NCBI GenBank assembly: GCA_002786025.1
Contig: NHNW01000009.1
Coordinates: forward strand, 750,376-814,375
Source: Zasmidium citrigriseum
Lineage: Eukaryota > Ascomycota > Dothideomycetes > Mycosphaerellales > Mycosphaerellaceae
Reading direction: 5' to 3'
DNA length: 64,000 bases
Shown in pieces: positions 11,363 to 21,564 of this stretch. The translations under genes were made by a program, and so were the position numbers. Below the pieces are notes generated by a model. That model saw nothing but the letters and a program-made list of their open reading frames with translations, ran no database searches and was not told the origin of the DNA. Positions within the stretch are counted from its first letter, which is position 1. Each line of letters starts with the position of its first letter.

Positions 11363-13826
11363 ATGGTATCACACAGGCCAGATATGGCATCACATATCGT
11401 TATCCCAGATACGATGTCCGCACACGGCGAGAGCAACGATGCAATCGCCATGAACACCTCAGAAGAAAACCTTGGCTTGTCAAGTGGGAAGGCAAAGCGG
11501 CCTCAACTGTCCCACTACTCATCAAACTCCACCACATCCACCGCCACAGAATCTACAGCTCGACCATCGATATGGTCTCATGGAAACTCCTTCACGGCTT
11601 CTTCTGTCGGCGGGTCTCCTCCTCCCCTTTCACCTGAATGGACTTCAGAATCCCGAGACTATCTCCGAGTCCCCAAGCAGAAAGCGCCGCTCCGACACTT
11701 AGACGCCGACGAAGACTCGCAAGTAGCCAATGATAACCTTGAGCCGCCAGCTCCCGTGAGACTGGAACCACCAAAGAAGCCTACGATCCAGCTTAAAGTG
11801 AGAGATCCAAGGAGGGAGTTGCAAGGCGTCTCCAAGCCTCAGAGATCAAGCGAAGTCGAAGACCAAGACGAGGAAGACTTCGGCATCCAACAAGCGGTCG
11901 CCGTCCAAGCTCTTCCCGGGCTTCCATCAGATCCCGTTGAGCGTTCAGCAGCCAATACGCAATCGGAACAAGGCGCCGCGCCGCTGCTCTTCCCAACCAC
12001 ACAAATCAAAGCAGAAGTGTGGCAGGTCGATGTTGATGGCCTGCTGCGCAAATACGGACGCCGAAAGATTCTCTTTGGAAAACACACCATGCAAGCCACT
12101 CTTCTCGGCCTCAATGGTCTCTGTATCTTTGCAACGTGGTGGTGGATGAGATATTACTATATCCTCCTCCCATTCATCACGGCCACGGTGGCCCTCAACG
12201 TCGCCATGGTAGTCTCTCTGGTCATTCGCAAGACTTGGAACACCTTTCGCCCGGAGAAGAAGTACATCCCTGACGAGCCCGAAAGCATGGTCTTCCTGGT
12301 TCCCTGCTACAACGAAACCAAAGAGGAACTCATTCGATCCCTCGATTCCTTGGTCAGCCAGCGCAGGATCGAGAATCACAAACAAGCCATCATGATCGTC
12401 TGTGATGGCAAGGTGCGCGGCCCTGGAATGGAGAAGACCACCGCCGACTACCTCCTGCAAGATATTCTCACCCACAAGACCAGCCGCGAGTACGTCACCG
12501 GTGCCTACACTGCCTGGGATCAACAACCTATGGATTGTGTCGTCCAGCGTGGAGTGTACCAAGGCACTCCATACATGTGCATCATCAAACAGCAGAACCA
12601 GGGCAAACGAGATGGCTTGATTCTTGTCCGATCATTCTTGTACAACTTCAATCGCCGGCATCAAAGCCCATTGACCATCTTCTCGCCGCACTTCTTCGAC
12701 AAGATGGCCAATTTCTTGATCGAAGACGGCCGAATGCAAAATGTCGTCCACCTCGTTGGCATGGACGCCGATACGGTCTTCGATGAGAACTGTATCTCAG
12801 AGCTTCTCGAGGAGAGTCGCTACGCACACACCGTCGGCGTATGTGGGTACGTTGCCGTCGACTGGAAAGACTCATACTGGAACGCTTGGCGACTCTATCA
12901 ATCTGCCGAGTACACCATTGCACAATGTCTTCGCCGTCTCCATCAGTCGATGGTCACACACAAAGTCTCCTGCTTACCGGGATGCTGTCAACTCCTCAAG
13001 GTCTGCGAAGAGACTTGCGGCGACCACGTTCTTCTTCAACGCTTTGGCTACTGCCCCAAGTTGACCGACGGCATCTTGAAGCAGATCCGCGCCACTGCTT
13101 CCGAGGACCGAAACCATGTCTGCCACATGCTCAGCGAAAGGCCTAAGACGCAGACTCGTCAGGCACTTCGAGCCAAGGCTTACACAGATGTGCCTGGAAG
13201 CTGGTCTGTCTTCCTTTCTCAGCGAAGAAGATGGACTCTGGGCGCTACTTCGAACGACCTGTTGCTCGTCACCGCTCCGGGAGTGCAATGGTTCGAAAGA
13301 ATCATCGCAGCCGTGAACTGCTCCACGTGGTTCCTGAACCCTTTTATCTTCGCCTCAGTGGCCAGCTTTATCTTCGCAATGGTCGGTAAGTAACCACGCC
13401 TGTCTCCAAAAGATTTATAAAGACCAAGCTAATGAATCCGTAGTCGTGCCTGTCTGGATAGTCATGTGCTTCGTCAGCGTGATGCTGATCCCGATCGCCT
13501 ACTACTTCATCATTCCCCTCTGGCTCTGCAAGCAATGGAAAGAGCGAGTACAATTCTGGACTGGCTGCCTTCTGTACATCTTCTGCGGACCTTTCATCAA
13601 TATCTCGGTCCTCATTTACGCTCTGATCTATATGGACTCGTTTGGCTGGGGCAAGACTCGCAAAGTTGTTTCTGACTCGACTTCTGAGGGGACGATGAGT
13701 GAGTTGGAGAGGATAGAGGCGGGAGAGAAGAACGTCGTTGCTGCTCAGCCGCTGGCAACTAATGCTGTTGTGATGCAGAGGGATATTGGGCAAGAGGAGA
13801 AGAGTTTGGGATGGGATAGACCATAG
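11363..13826 (+). CDS. Chitin synthase (class VI-like), two exons
   Basis: Membrane glycosyltransferase that polymerises UDP-N-acetylglucosamine into chitin. Exons 11363-13385 and 13444-13826 (58-base intron) give about 801 residues. A long Ser/Thr/Pro-rich cytosolic N terminus (about 1-215) is followed by two transmembrane helices (about 243-288), then the GT2 catalytic domain with VPCYNE (about 313), MDAD (about 467), EDR (about 581) and the hallmark QRRRW (about 620). Several more helices and an acidic tail follow. The size, single domain and lack of a myosin or cytochrome b5 module resemble class VI enzymes (A. fumigatus ChsD type); the class is my inference. The start is the first in-frame ATG; ATGs at 11384 and 11414 are alternatives. 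Confidence 0.92.
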
Positions 13827-13955
13827 ATCTGTATGATAAGCGTGCTTGCATTGTCAGCGATACGGTACCTCCTTCAAACTCCTTGTCCACCTCGCTCCTT
13901 TCCCGAGCTGCCGAGCACAGGTCCTCGCTTCCATCCAAGTGTCGTCCAAGTATGA

Positions 13956-14323
13956 TCACTCTCCACGTGGAGGACAAATCTCTCCAGGATCGTCTGGCTG
14001 ACCCGGAATAGCAGTACACCGTGATGCACCGCTCCCCGGGTTGCCGCCTCGCGGCTTTTCTTCCATCCATGGATCTCCAAGGGTCCGTATCTATTGGAAG
14101 GATGAGCGACGCTCTTTTCACTTGTGGTTCGATACAGACCATCTCACTGGGCGCCCAGAGCATGTTCCAACTGGCTATATCGTATGGCTGTTGTAATAGT
14201 TAGTCTCGATTCAAATTGTTGGATGGGGGAGGAGGGGTGGAGGACTTGGAATCGTTGGATAGGTATTGGACTTGCGAAAGCCGTGAGGCTGCACAGAGTT
14301 GCGATTAGCACTGCGAGTTGCAT
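13956..14323 (-). CDS. Small secreted protein, array copy A
   Basis: First (leftmost) of five paralogues of an unrecognised family. Exons 14323-14246, 14187-14140 and 14090-13956 give 86 residues. Exon 1 is a signal peptide (hydrophobic core ALIATLCSLTAF-like, probable cleavage after Ala-Ser) followed by PIPI. Exon 2 is exactly 48 bases. Exon 3 contains DPW, EEKPRGG, then Cys-Thr-x-Ile-Pro-Gly and a final Cys before a short tail: two cysteines in the mature part. Both introns are phase 0 (58 and 49 bases) but the donors are weak (GTCCTC and GTCTGT), so splicing efficiency is uncertain; without splicing the first exon runs on to a 59-residue product. Likely extracellular; function unknown. Confidence 0.75.
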
Positions 14324-15342
14324 AGTCGTATTTGAGCTTCTGGTATGAGAGTTGGTAGCAGGTCTTTCGGTGAGCGAAGAGGTTTTATTTATATGTGAGG
14401 CTCGTGTAGCTCTGTTCCTCAATAGATTGCAGTACTTGCATGGTCAGATCTAGCAGTGTTGAGGCTAATTCGTCACAAGTCGTCACGAAGATCATGATTT
14501 CGATAGCACTCACATGGATCGGCATGATTGCCGTCACTGCTTGTGCTCCTGCTTCTGGTATCGGGCTGCGACCGTGCAGTCGCTATGGATAAAATACATC
14601 ATTTGCAACGTGGCATCAGGATAGCCGTAGTCCGGAGGATGATGCCGACATCTATTGCACGTGGCCTCACAACGATGTCGATCGATCTGCTTCGAGACGC
14701 TTCCAGAGATCGTGTGAGGCGACTGACGTGGGAAGCGTTTAGTCAATGCATGTCGATTGCAGCGGGTTAGGGCTGTAAGGTAAGCTTCTTGCAACGAACG
14801 CTGGCAGTAGGGGCATGATATGCATGCTCGAAGTCCGGAAATATCCTGAAGATTGAGGAATACGTGTTCCATGGCCGTACTAGTGGACAGAAATCTGCCC
14901 TAACATGTGAACGCCAAGATCATCTCCACGACACATCACAATTCTTTCGGACAAGCTGGTAGAGTCATAATCGGAACGGTGCAGCTTGTTCCGTGTCTCT
15001 GCCGTGCAGGAGAGCCAGGTGTGTGTTGTCTTGAATTGAATTTGCAAGAACCCTTTATGTCTCTGCATTTCCTTCCCTTTCCGGGCGCATCTCGAAATGA
15101 ACGTCCAGATTTCTTGATTATACAGGGAACTCCATTTCTCCAGATTATCGTACTATAACATCATAGCTTTGCCAGGATTGCAACAGCTGTTGCGATCTGT
15201 TACAACTCAGCCTTCACACGATCGTTCGCCAGCATCAACAAGAACACCACCCATCACCTCATCGAACTACCAACAAGACAGACCCATCCTTCACTTTTGT
15301 TCTTCATCACCATGCCTCCCCCTCAGCCACGAGAAGCGTTTG
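14324..15342. other. Array spacer upstream of copy A
   Basis: This 1.0 kb spacer holds the promoter of copy A and a block at about 15000-15060 that is similar to one at 16169-16230 upstream of copy B. A minus-strand frame at 14534-14872 is Cys-rich, but I could not support it as a gene. Confidence 0.45.
14383..14395 (-). promoter_or_regulatory. TATA-like element of copy A
   Basis: The minus strand reads CATATAAATAAAA about 60-70 bases before the ATG of copy A. TATA-like sequences lie at similar distances in front of the other four copies. Confidence 0.45.
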
Positions 15343-15746
15343 TTAGGCTCCAATGTCAGGACACTTGATGCCAGGTCGGCCCCGGCCTGGGATGAAAGTG
15401 CACGGGTTAGAGTGGCTCGGTATATCACCGCCCTTGGGCTTCGAGTCGTAGAATGGATCATAGTCGTCCAAATCCTATTGAGAGAGTTAGCGGAGTTGCC
15501 CTGCTACTCATGTTCATCGTGGTCCTTTCGAGGGCACAGGGACGTTTTGTGCCTATGGTGACACCCACCATTCCCTCGTCCGAAGAGAAAGAGTCGAAGT
15601 CGTCTGATTGACGTAGCTACTGGAAAATTAGCTTCCTCTGGCAGCTAAGTGGGAGACGAGCGCTGTACTTGAAGTTGCCCGGCGGGCAATGGGCTTGTCA
15701 CGGCCGTAAGGCTGAACAGAGCTGCGATGACGAGGGCGAATTGCAT
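15343..15746 (-). CDS. Small secreted protein, array copy B
   Basis: Exons 15746-15669, 15616-15569 and 15474-15343 give 85 residues. Exon 1 encodes a signal peptide (MQFALVIAALFSL core) and then TSPLP. Exon 2 is 48 bases with an acidic Ser/Asp-rich product. Exon 3 has DDYDPF, SKPKGG, SHSNPCTFIPG and a second Cys 10 residues later. Introns are phase 0, 52 and 94 bases, with donors GTACAG and GTGGGT and acceptors TAG/ATAG. The upstream TTTTCCAG acceptor would put TAG in frame, so the next TAG acceptor is used. The layout matches the other copies although protein identity is low outside the motifs. Predicted extracellular; function unknown. Confidence 0.84.
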
Positions 15747-16693
15747 TGTTCTTGTGTGTTGATTGGTTGATTGTGAGATGGTCTGTGACGTCGCTTCTTC
15801 TCCTTCCGTTGCGGCGAACGAAGTGACCGTATTTATGTCCGACTTCTCTGCTTGTATCGAGCCCAGTGATGACGCTGTCACTTCGATACAAGACTCTATA
15901 TACATAATCGTTGTCGCTATTGCTGCTTTCGTGTCGATAATGTCACTTCGATGCAAAATTGTAGTGAAAGACGTCGAGAAGCCTCGTTGTCTCGATGGAC
16001 ATCATCGTTGTTGCTATTGCTACTTTCGGCACCGGGAAGCCTTCTCGCAAACGCTATCGGAACATTAAGGCCAAGTCTTCTTGTTCATTACATCAACATG
16101 AATAAGCTTCGATCCGGAACAAGCTTTCAAAGTCATCAGCAGATCATCCATGCCATGTTTCGTACTGTTGCCGTGCAGGGAACCTCGGTGCAGGTTGACT
16201 TCAATTGAGTTTGCAACAACGCTTTCTGTCTTAGCCTCTCGAATGTTGGCAGCGGCAAGGTTGTGTTTCCAGCGTGGAAACGATGTGCCACGTGATGGTA
16301 AAGTCTTTGGCTGAAGTGAGGTTAAATTTGGTGAGACCCTCTTTTGAGTTTTGCGCTAGTCTGGCTACACAAGCCAGCCTTGCGTAGAAACTGGATACAA
16401 ATTTTTGTCATATTGCGCAAAGGTAACAAACGTCTTAACAAGGAGCAATGTTCGCTCGTGAAATGACGCGGTCAGGCAGTGGAAACACGAGATATAGCTC
16501 ACAGGCTCAGAGGAAAGAATGCCAACGTAGGACAGAAACACCATTTCGAGACCATATTTCGCCAATCTGATACACTTCGTCGAACACTAAGGCACTGAGA
16601 CGAAGCGGTCCATTTTCATTCATCTCGCCCACGGAAAGATCGTCTCCTCTACATCCAAAAACCTGTCCTTGGTGGCTCACCCTACATTCCATT
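15747..16693. other. Array spacer upstream of copy B
   Basis: No gene. It contains two local versions (about 15900-15945 and 16000-16040) of a segment reading like catcatcgttgttgctatt, also recognisable near 19460 upstream of copy E, and the block 16169-16230 shared with the spacer upstream of copy A. These are remains of tandem duplication. Confidence 0.5.
15829..15837 (-). promoter_or_regulatory. TATA-like element of copy B
   Basis: The minus strand reads CATAAATAC about 85 bases before the ATG of copy B, nearly identical to the element of copy E. Confidence 0.45.
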
Positions 16694-17146
16694 TCACGCT
16701 GGACCGTTCTCACAATGCTCCCATGGGTTGTATGGGAGGCCTGGAATCCATGTGCACGTCGAAGGTCCGCTAGGATGCTGGTCGCCTTTGGGCTTGCTCT
16801 CCCGCCACGGATCGTAACGGTAAGGATAGTCGTCCTATCAAAGGAACTTGTTAGCACTGTACTACGCTTTCTCACGTCTTTCCGTCTTGGAGGCTTCTTG
16901 GACGACGATAAGTTGTGTGGAGTTAGGAGACAAGACATGATTCAACACTGACCATCATGTTTAGGGGCGCGAAGAGGTCCCAGTCTTCTGGATAATCTCG
17001 CTGTTGAAGCATCAATAAATGAATCTGTCCGAATGATCTTTCTCAACACTGCCTGAAAGATGGGCACGTACTCGAAGACGAATAGGCAGCGGAATTGCCG
17101 CGACGGTGACGCCGAACAGAGCCGTAACGACGAAGGAGAGTTGCAT
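16694..17146 (-). CDS. Small secreted protein, array copy D
   Basis: Exons 17146-17072, 17000-16953 and 16834-16694 give 87 residues. The signal peptide (MQLSFVVTALFGVTVAA) is followed by PLPIRLR. Splicing to exon 2 joins Arg to Arg and continues DYPEDW; this dibasic site could be cut by a Kex2-type protease. Exon 2 is 48 bases and ends Met-Met. Exon 3 has repeated Tyr-Pro/Tyr-Asp residues, SKPKGD, Cys-Thr-Trp-Ile-Pro-Gly and a second Cys. Introns are phase 0, 71 and 118 bases, donors GTACGT and GTCAGT. It is the closest relative of copy C in exons 1 and 2. Likely secreted; function unknown. Confidence 0.86.
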
Positions 17147-17221
17147 TGTCTGCTGTATTCTCAAGGTTCAGGAGGTGTGTTTGCGAATCGTTGTGCTTTC
17201 GCTTCTGTGCGCAACGCATTC

Positions 17222-17236
17222 ATACTTATATATTGC
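17222..17236 (-). promoter_or_regulatory. TATA-like element of copy D
   Basis: The minus strand reads GCAATATATAAGTAT about 76-90 bases before the ATG of copy D. Confidence 0.45.
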
Positions 17237-17483
17237 CCATGATGACACATCAGTGCTGAAACACAGTCATGAACACACTGCCAGAGGAGTATCATTGGAA
17301 GCATCGATTCGAACATGTTCGGATTCACTCGCATTCGAAAAGACTGAGATCGATTTGCGCATTTGTTCTTGCGTTTCTTGCTTGGGAATTCAGCATTTCG
17401 CTGTCTCTTTGCCATGGCTAACCCAAGATTCCACTTTGCTATTCCATCGGGCGACTATAGTACAGTGGCTGTTTTCTTGGTAA

Positions 17484-17556
17484 TATGGTTAAGCTCTGAT
17501 GCACGTCGCACTCGTACTTGGACACAAACTTGCCTCTGGGATTGTACGCCAACGTA
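17484..17556. repeat. Duplicated upstream block, copy 1
   Basis: This block starts atggttaagctctgatgcac and matches 18523-18597 with few differences. Each copy lies about 300-410 bases upstream of an array gene (D and C), so the duplicated unit included 5' flanking DNA. Confidence 0.8.
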
Positions 17557-17811
17557 GTTCTATTCTATGTGAAGATTGATGGTGGTGATAACTTCTTGAA
17601 TGTAAGAAACGTAGCCATGAAGCACATGTGCTCTGGACAAGACTTTGACTCTGCAAGCTACAGTGAGGGTAGGATCATGTCACGACTGAGTCCATACAAT
17701 AGCTCAACGTAGTCACCAGAACGACCGTAGACTGCGAACGCATGGCGACTGACACACTCCGCCGGCTTCAATTTCCCATCAATATTCCTCGCCCCAGGTC
17801 CGACTCTCCTC

Positions 17812-18227
17812 CTAAGGGCAACCTTCACCAGGGTATGTCGGATCCCCTGGGATATACGTGCATGGACTAGAGTGGCTCCACGGAACGTCGCCACGGGGTT
17901 TCTCGTCGTCATAGGGATCGTAGCTATCCTGTAAAGAGAACTTGTTAGCATGAGACTATAATTACTCAATTCTCTTCGTCTAAAAGACTTCTGGGAGACA
18001 GGTGGTAGTGGCCGCTGGAGGGATGTAAGTACGGACCATCATCTCAAGAGAGGACGAATCAATCCAGTCTTCGGGGTAGCCTCGCTGTGATGAGATCAGT
18101 AACTCTTCCTTGTAAAGCTGTTTCATGAGCTCATAGGGAGAAGAATGCGTACTCGGACCCGGATAGGTAGTGGACTTGCAACGGCCACAAGGCTGTACAG
18201 AGAGATTACGATGACTGACAGTCGCAT
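17812..18227 (-). CDS. Small secreted protein, array copy C
   Basis: Exons 18227-18153, 18084-18037 and 17928-17812 give 79 residues. The signal peptide (MRLSVIVISLYSLVAVA) is followed by SPLPIRVR; splicing joins Arg to Arg and continues GYPEDW, again a possible Kex2 site. Exon 2 is 48 bases and ends Met-Met. Exon 3 reads DSYDPYDDEKPRGD, then SHSSPCTYIPG and a final Gly-Cys-Pro. Introns are phase 0, 68 and 108 bases; the second donor (GTCCGT) is unusual but sits at exactly the homologous position in copy D (GTCAGT). Exon 3 fits the family consensus best of the five. Predicted extracellular; function unknown. Confidence 0.85.
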
Positions 18228-18306
18228 CGTTCGATGTAGTTTTTGAGTTCAGGAGGAGTCTTGACTGCATGTATGATTTCTCTCTGTCCTGTCGTGCGAT
18301 GCGGTT

Positions 18307-18316
18307 GTACTTATGC
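18307..18316 (-). promoter_or_regulatory. TATA-like element of copy C
   Basis: The minus strand reads GCATAAGTAC about 80 bases before the ATG of copy C, one base different from the copy E element. Confidence 0.45.
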
Positions 18317-18522
18317 AATGCCCTTCTCTCGAATGAATGGTGAAGCTTGTCTGCTATGGCTCAGTGAAAAGGATATCGCTCTGCATCATCGCATCAGCTC
18401 CTTGAAGGCGTCGGTTCGGGAATCCTCGTATTTTCGGTTTCCAACTCTTCTGCATCGATCGTGGCATGAGAGTTCTGCTTCCAGCATCACGCTGGCTGTC
18501 CAGCATATGTGTTCAGGTCAAC

Positions 18523-18597
18523 ATGGTTGAGCTCTGATGCACGTCGCGCTCGTTCTTGGACACAAACGGTTTGTCTCCAGGATTGTATGCCAACGCA
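18523..18597. repeat. Duplicated upstream block, copy 2
   Basis: Second copy of the block at 17484-17556, with scattered substitutions and a small length change. Confidence 0.8.
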
Positions 18598-18843
18598 TGT
18601 GAGCGTTCTGGGGAAGAGACTTGGTCATTGAAACAAGCGTATCGATCACGCACATGCGCGCTAAACAGGCCTCGATTCTCAAATATAGTGACTTAGTAAG
18701 TACAGCAGCTCGACTTTGACACATTCGTAGAGCAATCCCAGACTGGCAAAAGCCCATGTAATCATTACTCTGCAACTACGGGACAACACGATCTTCCCAC
18801 TTCAGCTTCACATTAACGTCACTCGTCTTCAATCCCTCTACTC

Positions 18844-19258
18844 CTAGCAAGGCTCGTCGGGATAGAATGGCCCTATTGGAACGTTCGAGCACGGGTTGCG
18901 GTGGGGCCACGGCAAACCGCCTTGGACTTTCTCGTCGTTGAGGGGATCGAAAGGGTAGTCGTTCTGAAGAGCAAAATCAGAACTTCAGCCAATGGTGCTC
19001 TTCGCTCTCATTGTTGCTTGTGCTTGTGAAAGAGACGATGAGGGCTAGGATCTGTGCGGGCATGAGAGGTTCAATTCATACCATTTCGTCAAAGGGCAAA
19101 GGTGCGTTGCCGTGGTTTAGGTAATCTAGCTATTTAGATAGTCAGTCTCTCTCCAAATCGCTCGGAAGACGAGTGCGCACTTCATAGTTCTGTGCGACAG
19201 GCAATGGACTCGCGACTGCTGTCAGGCCGAACAGCGATATGATGAGTAAGAGTTGCAT
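18844..19258 (-). CDS. Small secreted protein, array copy E
   Basis: Exons 19258-19181, 19129-19082 and 18963-18844 give 81 residues. The signal peptide (MQLLLIISLFGLTAVA) is followed by SPLPVAQ. Exon 2 is 48 bases. Exon 3 has NDYPFDPLNDEK, a Gly-Gly-Leu-Pro segment, Asn-Pro-Cys and a C-terminal Glu-Pro-Cys, keeping the two-cysteine pattern while losing the CTxIPG wording (it has Cys-Ser-x-Val-Pro-Ile). Introns are phase 0, 51 and 118 bases, donors GTGCGC and GTATGA. It is the most diverged copy and the rightmost. Predicted extracellular; function unknown. Confidence 0.83.
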
Positions 19259-20421
19259 CTTCGTATGGAGGCGTTCAATTTGGAGGATGTGTTCAATGCA
19301 GATCCCTTGTCTATACTCTCTCGCGGGCGTCCAGATCGTATTTATGCAAGGCTCTTGTATCTGTATGGCAAGTCTTGCCTCAACCCCGTATCAAGGCTGC
19401 TGTTCCGTTACAAGATTGTTGTTGGCGGCACCGATTCGACAAGTGTCGCATCGATTGGCATTATCGTTGTTGCCGCGGCTGCTTTCAGCGTCGAGTAACA
19501 GTCTCGCAATCGGCGTCCAGAGTATAAACTTGTTGCGACTTGTCATCAGTTCCAGCCGTGTTCTACACACGAATATTAATAAGCTTTGCAGCATATCACA
19601 TTCACTTCTGAACAAGCTCAAGGTTCAGAATAATCATAGCTTGTTTTGCATCGTCGCTACAGGGGATCTCTGGATAGATGTCCCCGAAACGAGCCCGGAT
19701 CAAGGAATTGCGAACTTTAAAGACTTTGTCAAGAGGACGCTGTCAATGTTAGCATTTCCTTACATTAGCGACAAGCTGTCTTCTGGCTCTCGAGGTTTGG
19801 TCGAAGCGAAGATGTGCCACGTCACAGAGGTGAGGTCAAGATTGAGTTTGAGACAGGGGACTTGACTTGTCAATCGCCCTTGCTCCCCGTATGGCCGTCT
19901 GCAAATTCGAACATGACCGTAGGCAGCTCGTGTCTTTAGCGGAGTGCTGATTCTGTCGATGTGGGACATTAGATTTACTCAGATGGCAGGCTGAACAACG
20001 TGGCTCTTCCTTCGACCCTAGTGTACTTTAAGTGTCTCCAGGAACATATGTTTCGGTCTCGTGCAGACCTGATACGTCACGGTCCCGGCCCCTGGGTGCT
20101 GCTATGCGGTAACATGGTTCCACTGCCATAGTAGCTCGATTATGACTGAAGCTTAGCCCAGACAAGCCCAATTCATTGGCTAGCCTTAAACAAGCAAACG
20201 CTTCGTCATTGCTTCGAAGACCACAGGACCTGGCAAAAGGCTGAAACTGGACAGACGGACGAACACTCGTTTTATTTCCAGGTTATTGATTGACGATCTG
20301 CCCTAGGGTATCAACAGCGGGGTTAATCCTATGGTGTGGGGTAACAGCGAAGCATGCGGCGCCGTCGTGCCAGTTGGTTTGCAAGCCTTGCCAGAGAATC
20401 AGAGCATGGCCCGATAAACGC
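19259..20421. other. Gap between the array and the MRJP-like gene
   Basis: 1.16 kb without a gene. The left 450 bases are the copy E upstream region and show similarity to the B upstream region (cattatcgttgttgc near 19460 and aataagctt near 19582). The rest shows nothing I can name. Confidence 0.5.
19338..19347 (-). promoter_or_regulatory. TATA-like element of copy E
   Basis: The minus strand reads GCATAAATAC about 80-90 bases before the ATG of copy E. Confidence 0.45.
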
Positions 20422-21564
20422 TCAATCGTGGTCAATTGGCGATGGACCAGCATCTATTGGATACGTGAAGATGTTGTTTGGTCCCTCGGCCATCAATCCA
20501 TCTGCACCTGGCCTCATCTGCGAAGCTGGGAGCCAGAGCAGGTTGGGGTTCGCAGTAACCCACATCAGATCGGTCCAGAGCAGAGCTTCATCTTGTACCA
20601 AGATCGTTGCGCGGCCTTCCGGGGTGACCTTCCAGATCGCCAGCAAATTTGTGTCACTGACGTAGATGTTGCCATTTGCATCGATGGTCGAGCCCCCGGT
20701 ACTGGGTGTTAAGGCCACGGGTTCGGCATAATCGCCCAGGGTAGCTGCAAGAGTAGAGTTCTTGAGAGTTGCGTCGACGTATGCGGTCTTAACTTTGTAA
20801 AGTCCTCCGTTGCAGGGCTGGTAATAGAGATATTCGCCATCGGGTGACACCTCAATCTGGTCAAGTCCAACGGAGAGTGAGCTGCCGGACGGTCCGTATC
20901 CTGGAACGAGAGTGCCGTTGTCTTAAGCCAAGGATAAGTATTAGCAGATATGTCTTCAGATATCAAAAGTATACTCACACATCATGGGATACCACGCCTG
21001 CGCGGTAGGGTCGTCTGCCAGCACACGGACGCCTTTGCTGGTAGTCAGATCGAGCACGACCAAGGCGCCCGAGGTGTCACTCAGGTATGCGATCGTCTGC
21101 GCTGCGTTGAATCGAACGTCATCGATACCACCTTCCGAACCAGTGATTGGACTCAAGTAGTAGATCTTGTCCACGGAATTCGTAGTGAGGTTGACTCCGA
21201 CGAGCTTCGTGGAGCCATTCACGCCTGTCGAGCCACCATCCACTAGCCAGTACCGTCCATCGGGTCCAATGCGAGCACCATCGATGCTGACGAAAGTCTT
21301 TCGAGGATCCGAGCTGGAGTGACTTGAATTGTATGAGTTCCAAGCGGCATCTGGGTAGAGGACAGTGGTGTTGTCGTTGAGAAGTTCGACGGCTTGGGGA
21401 GGATCGGTCAATGAGTAGCGCTGTGAAAGAAATTTGCGTCCATCTGCTGAGATGCTGATGCCTTGGGTGGCTCTCTCCAGGGAGTATGCGAGCTTAAGGC
21501 CTGGTGCGAGAGCCGATGCCACGGCGATGGAGGCCAGTAGTTGGAGGGCAGTGTTGGCACGCAT
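20422..21564 (-). CDS. Secreted MRJP/yellow-like beta-propeller protein, two exons
   Basis: Exons 21564-20979 and 20921-20422 (57-base intron) give 361 residues. The N terminus is a signal peptide (MRANTALQLLASIAVASALA), so the protein is exported. The rest resembles the fungal members of the major royal jelly protein/yellow family, a six-bladed propeller: GGIDDVRFN, then the blade text IAYLSDTSGALVVLDL, and later a SPDGEYLYYQP strand and a DANGNIYVSDTN strand. Several Asn-x-Ser/Thr sites fit a secreted protein. The catalytic or binding role of fungal members is not established, and a lactonase-like role is only a structural analogy. The start is the first ATG of the frame. Confidence 0.85.

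Larger units (their letters stand above)
17147..17811. other. Array spacer upstream of copy D
   Basis: The spacer between copies D and C has no gene. It carries the 73-base block 17484-17556, which recurs at 18523-18597 upstream of copy C. Confidence 0.55.
18228..18843. other. Array spacer upstream of copy C
   Basis: No gene is visible. The spacer includes the upstream block 18523-18597 shared with the D spacer. Confidence 0.55.

Noticed and set aside
14534..14872. Cys- and His-rich 112-codon minus-strand frame, zinc-finger-like
   Set aside because: The spacing fits neither C2H2 nor Zn2Cys6, it sits in an array spacer and has no splice partners.
13956..19258. Array as RiPP (dikaritin-like) precursors
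   Set aside because: There are no internal core repeats with multiple dibasic sites, and no modifying enzyme (DUF3328-type or tyrosinase) lies nearby; at most one dibasic site occurs in two copies.
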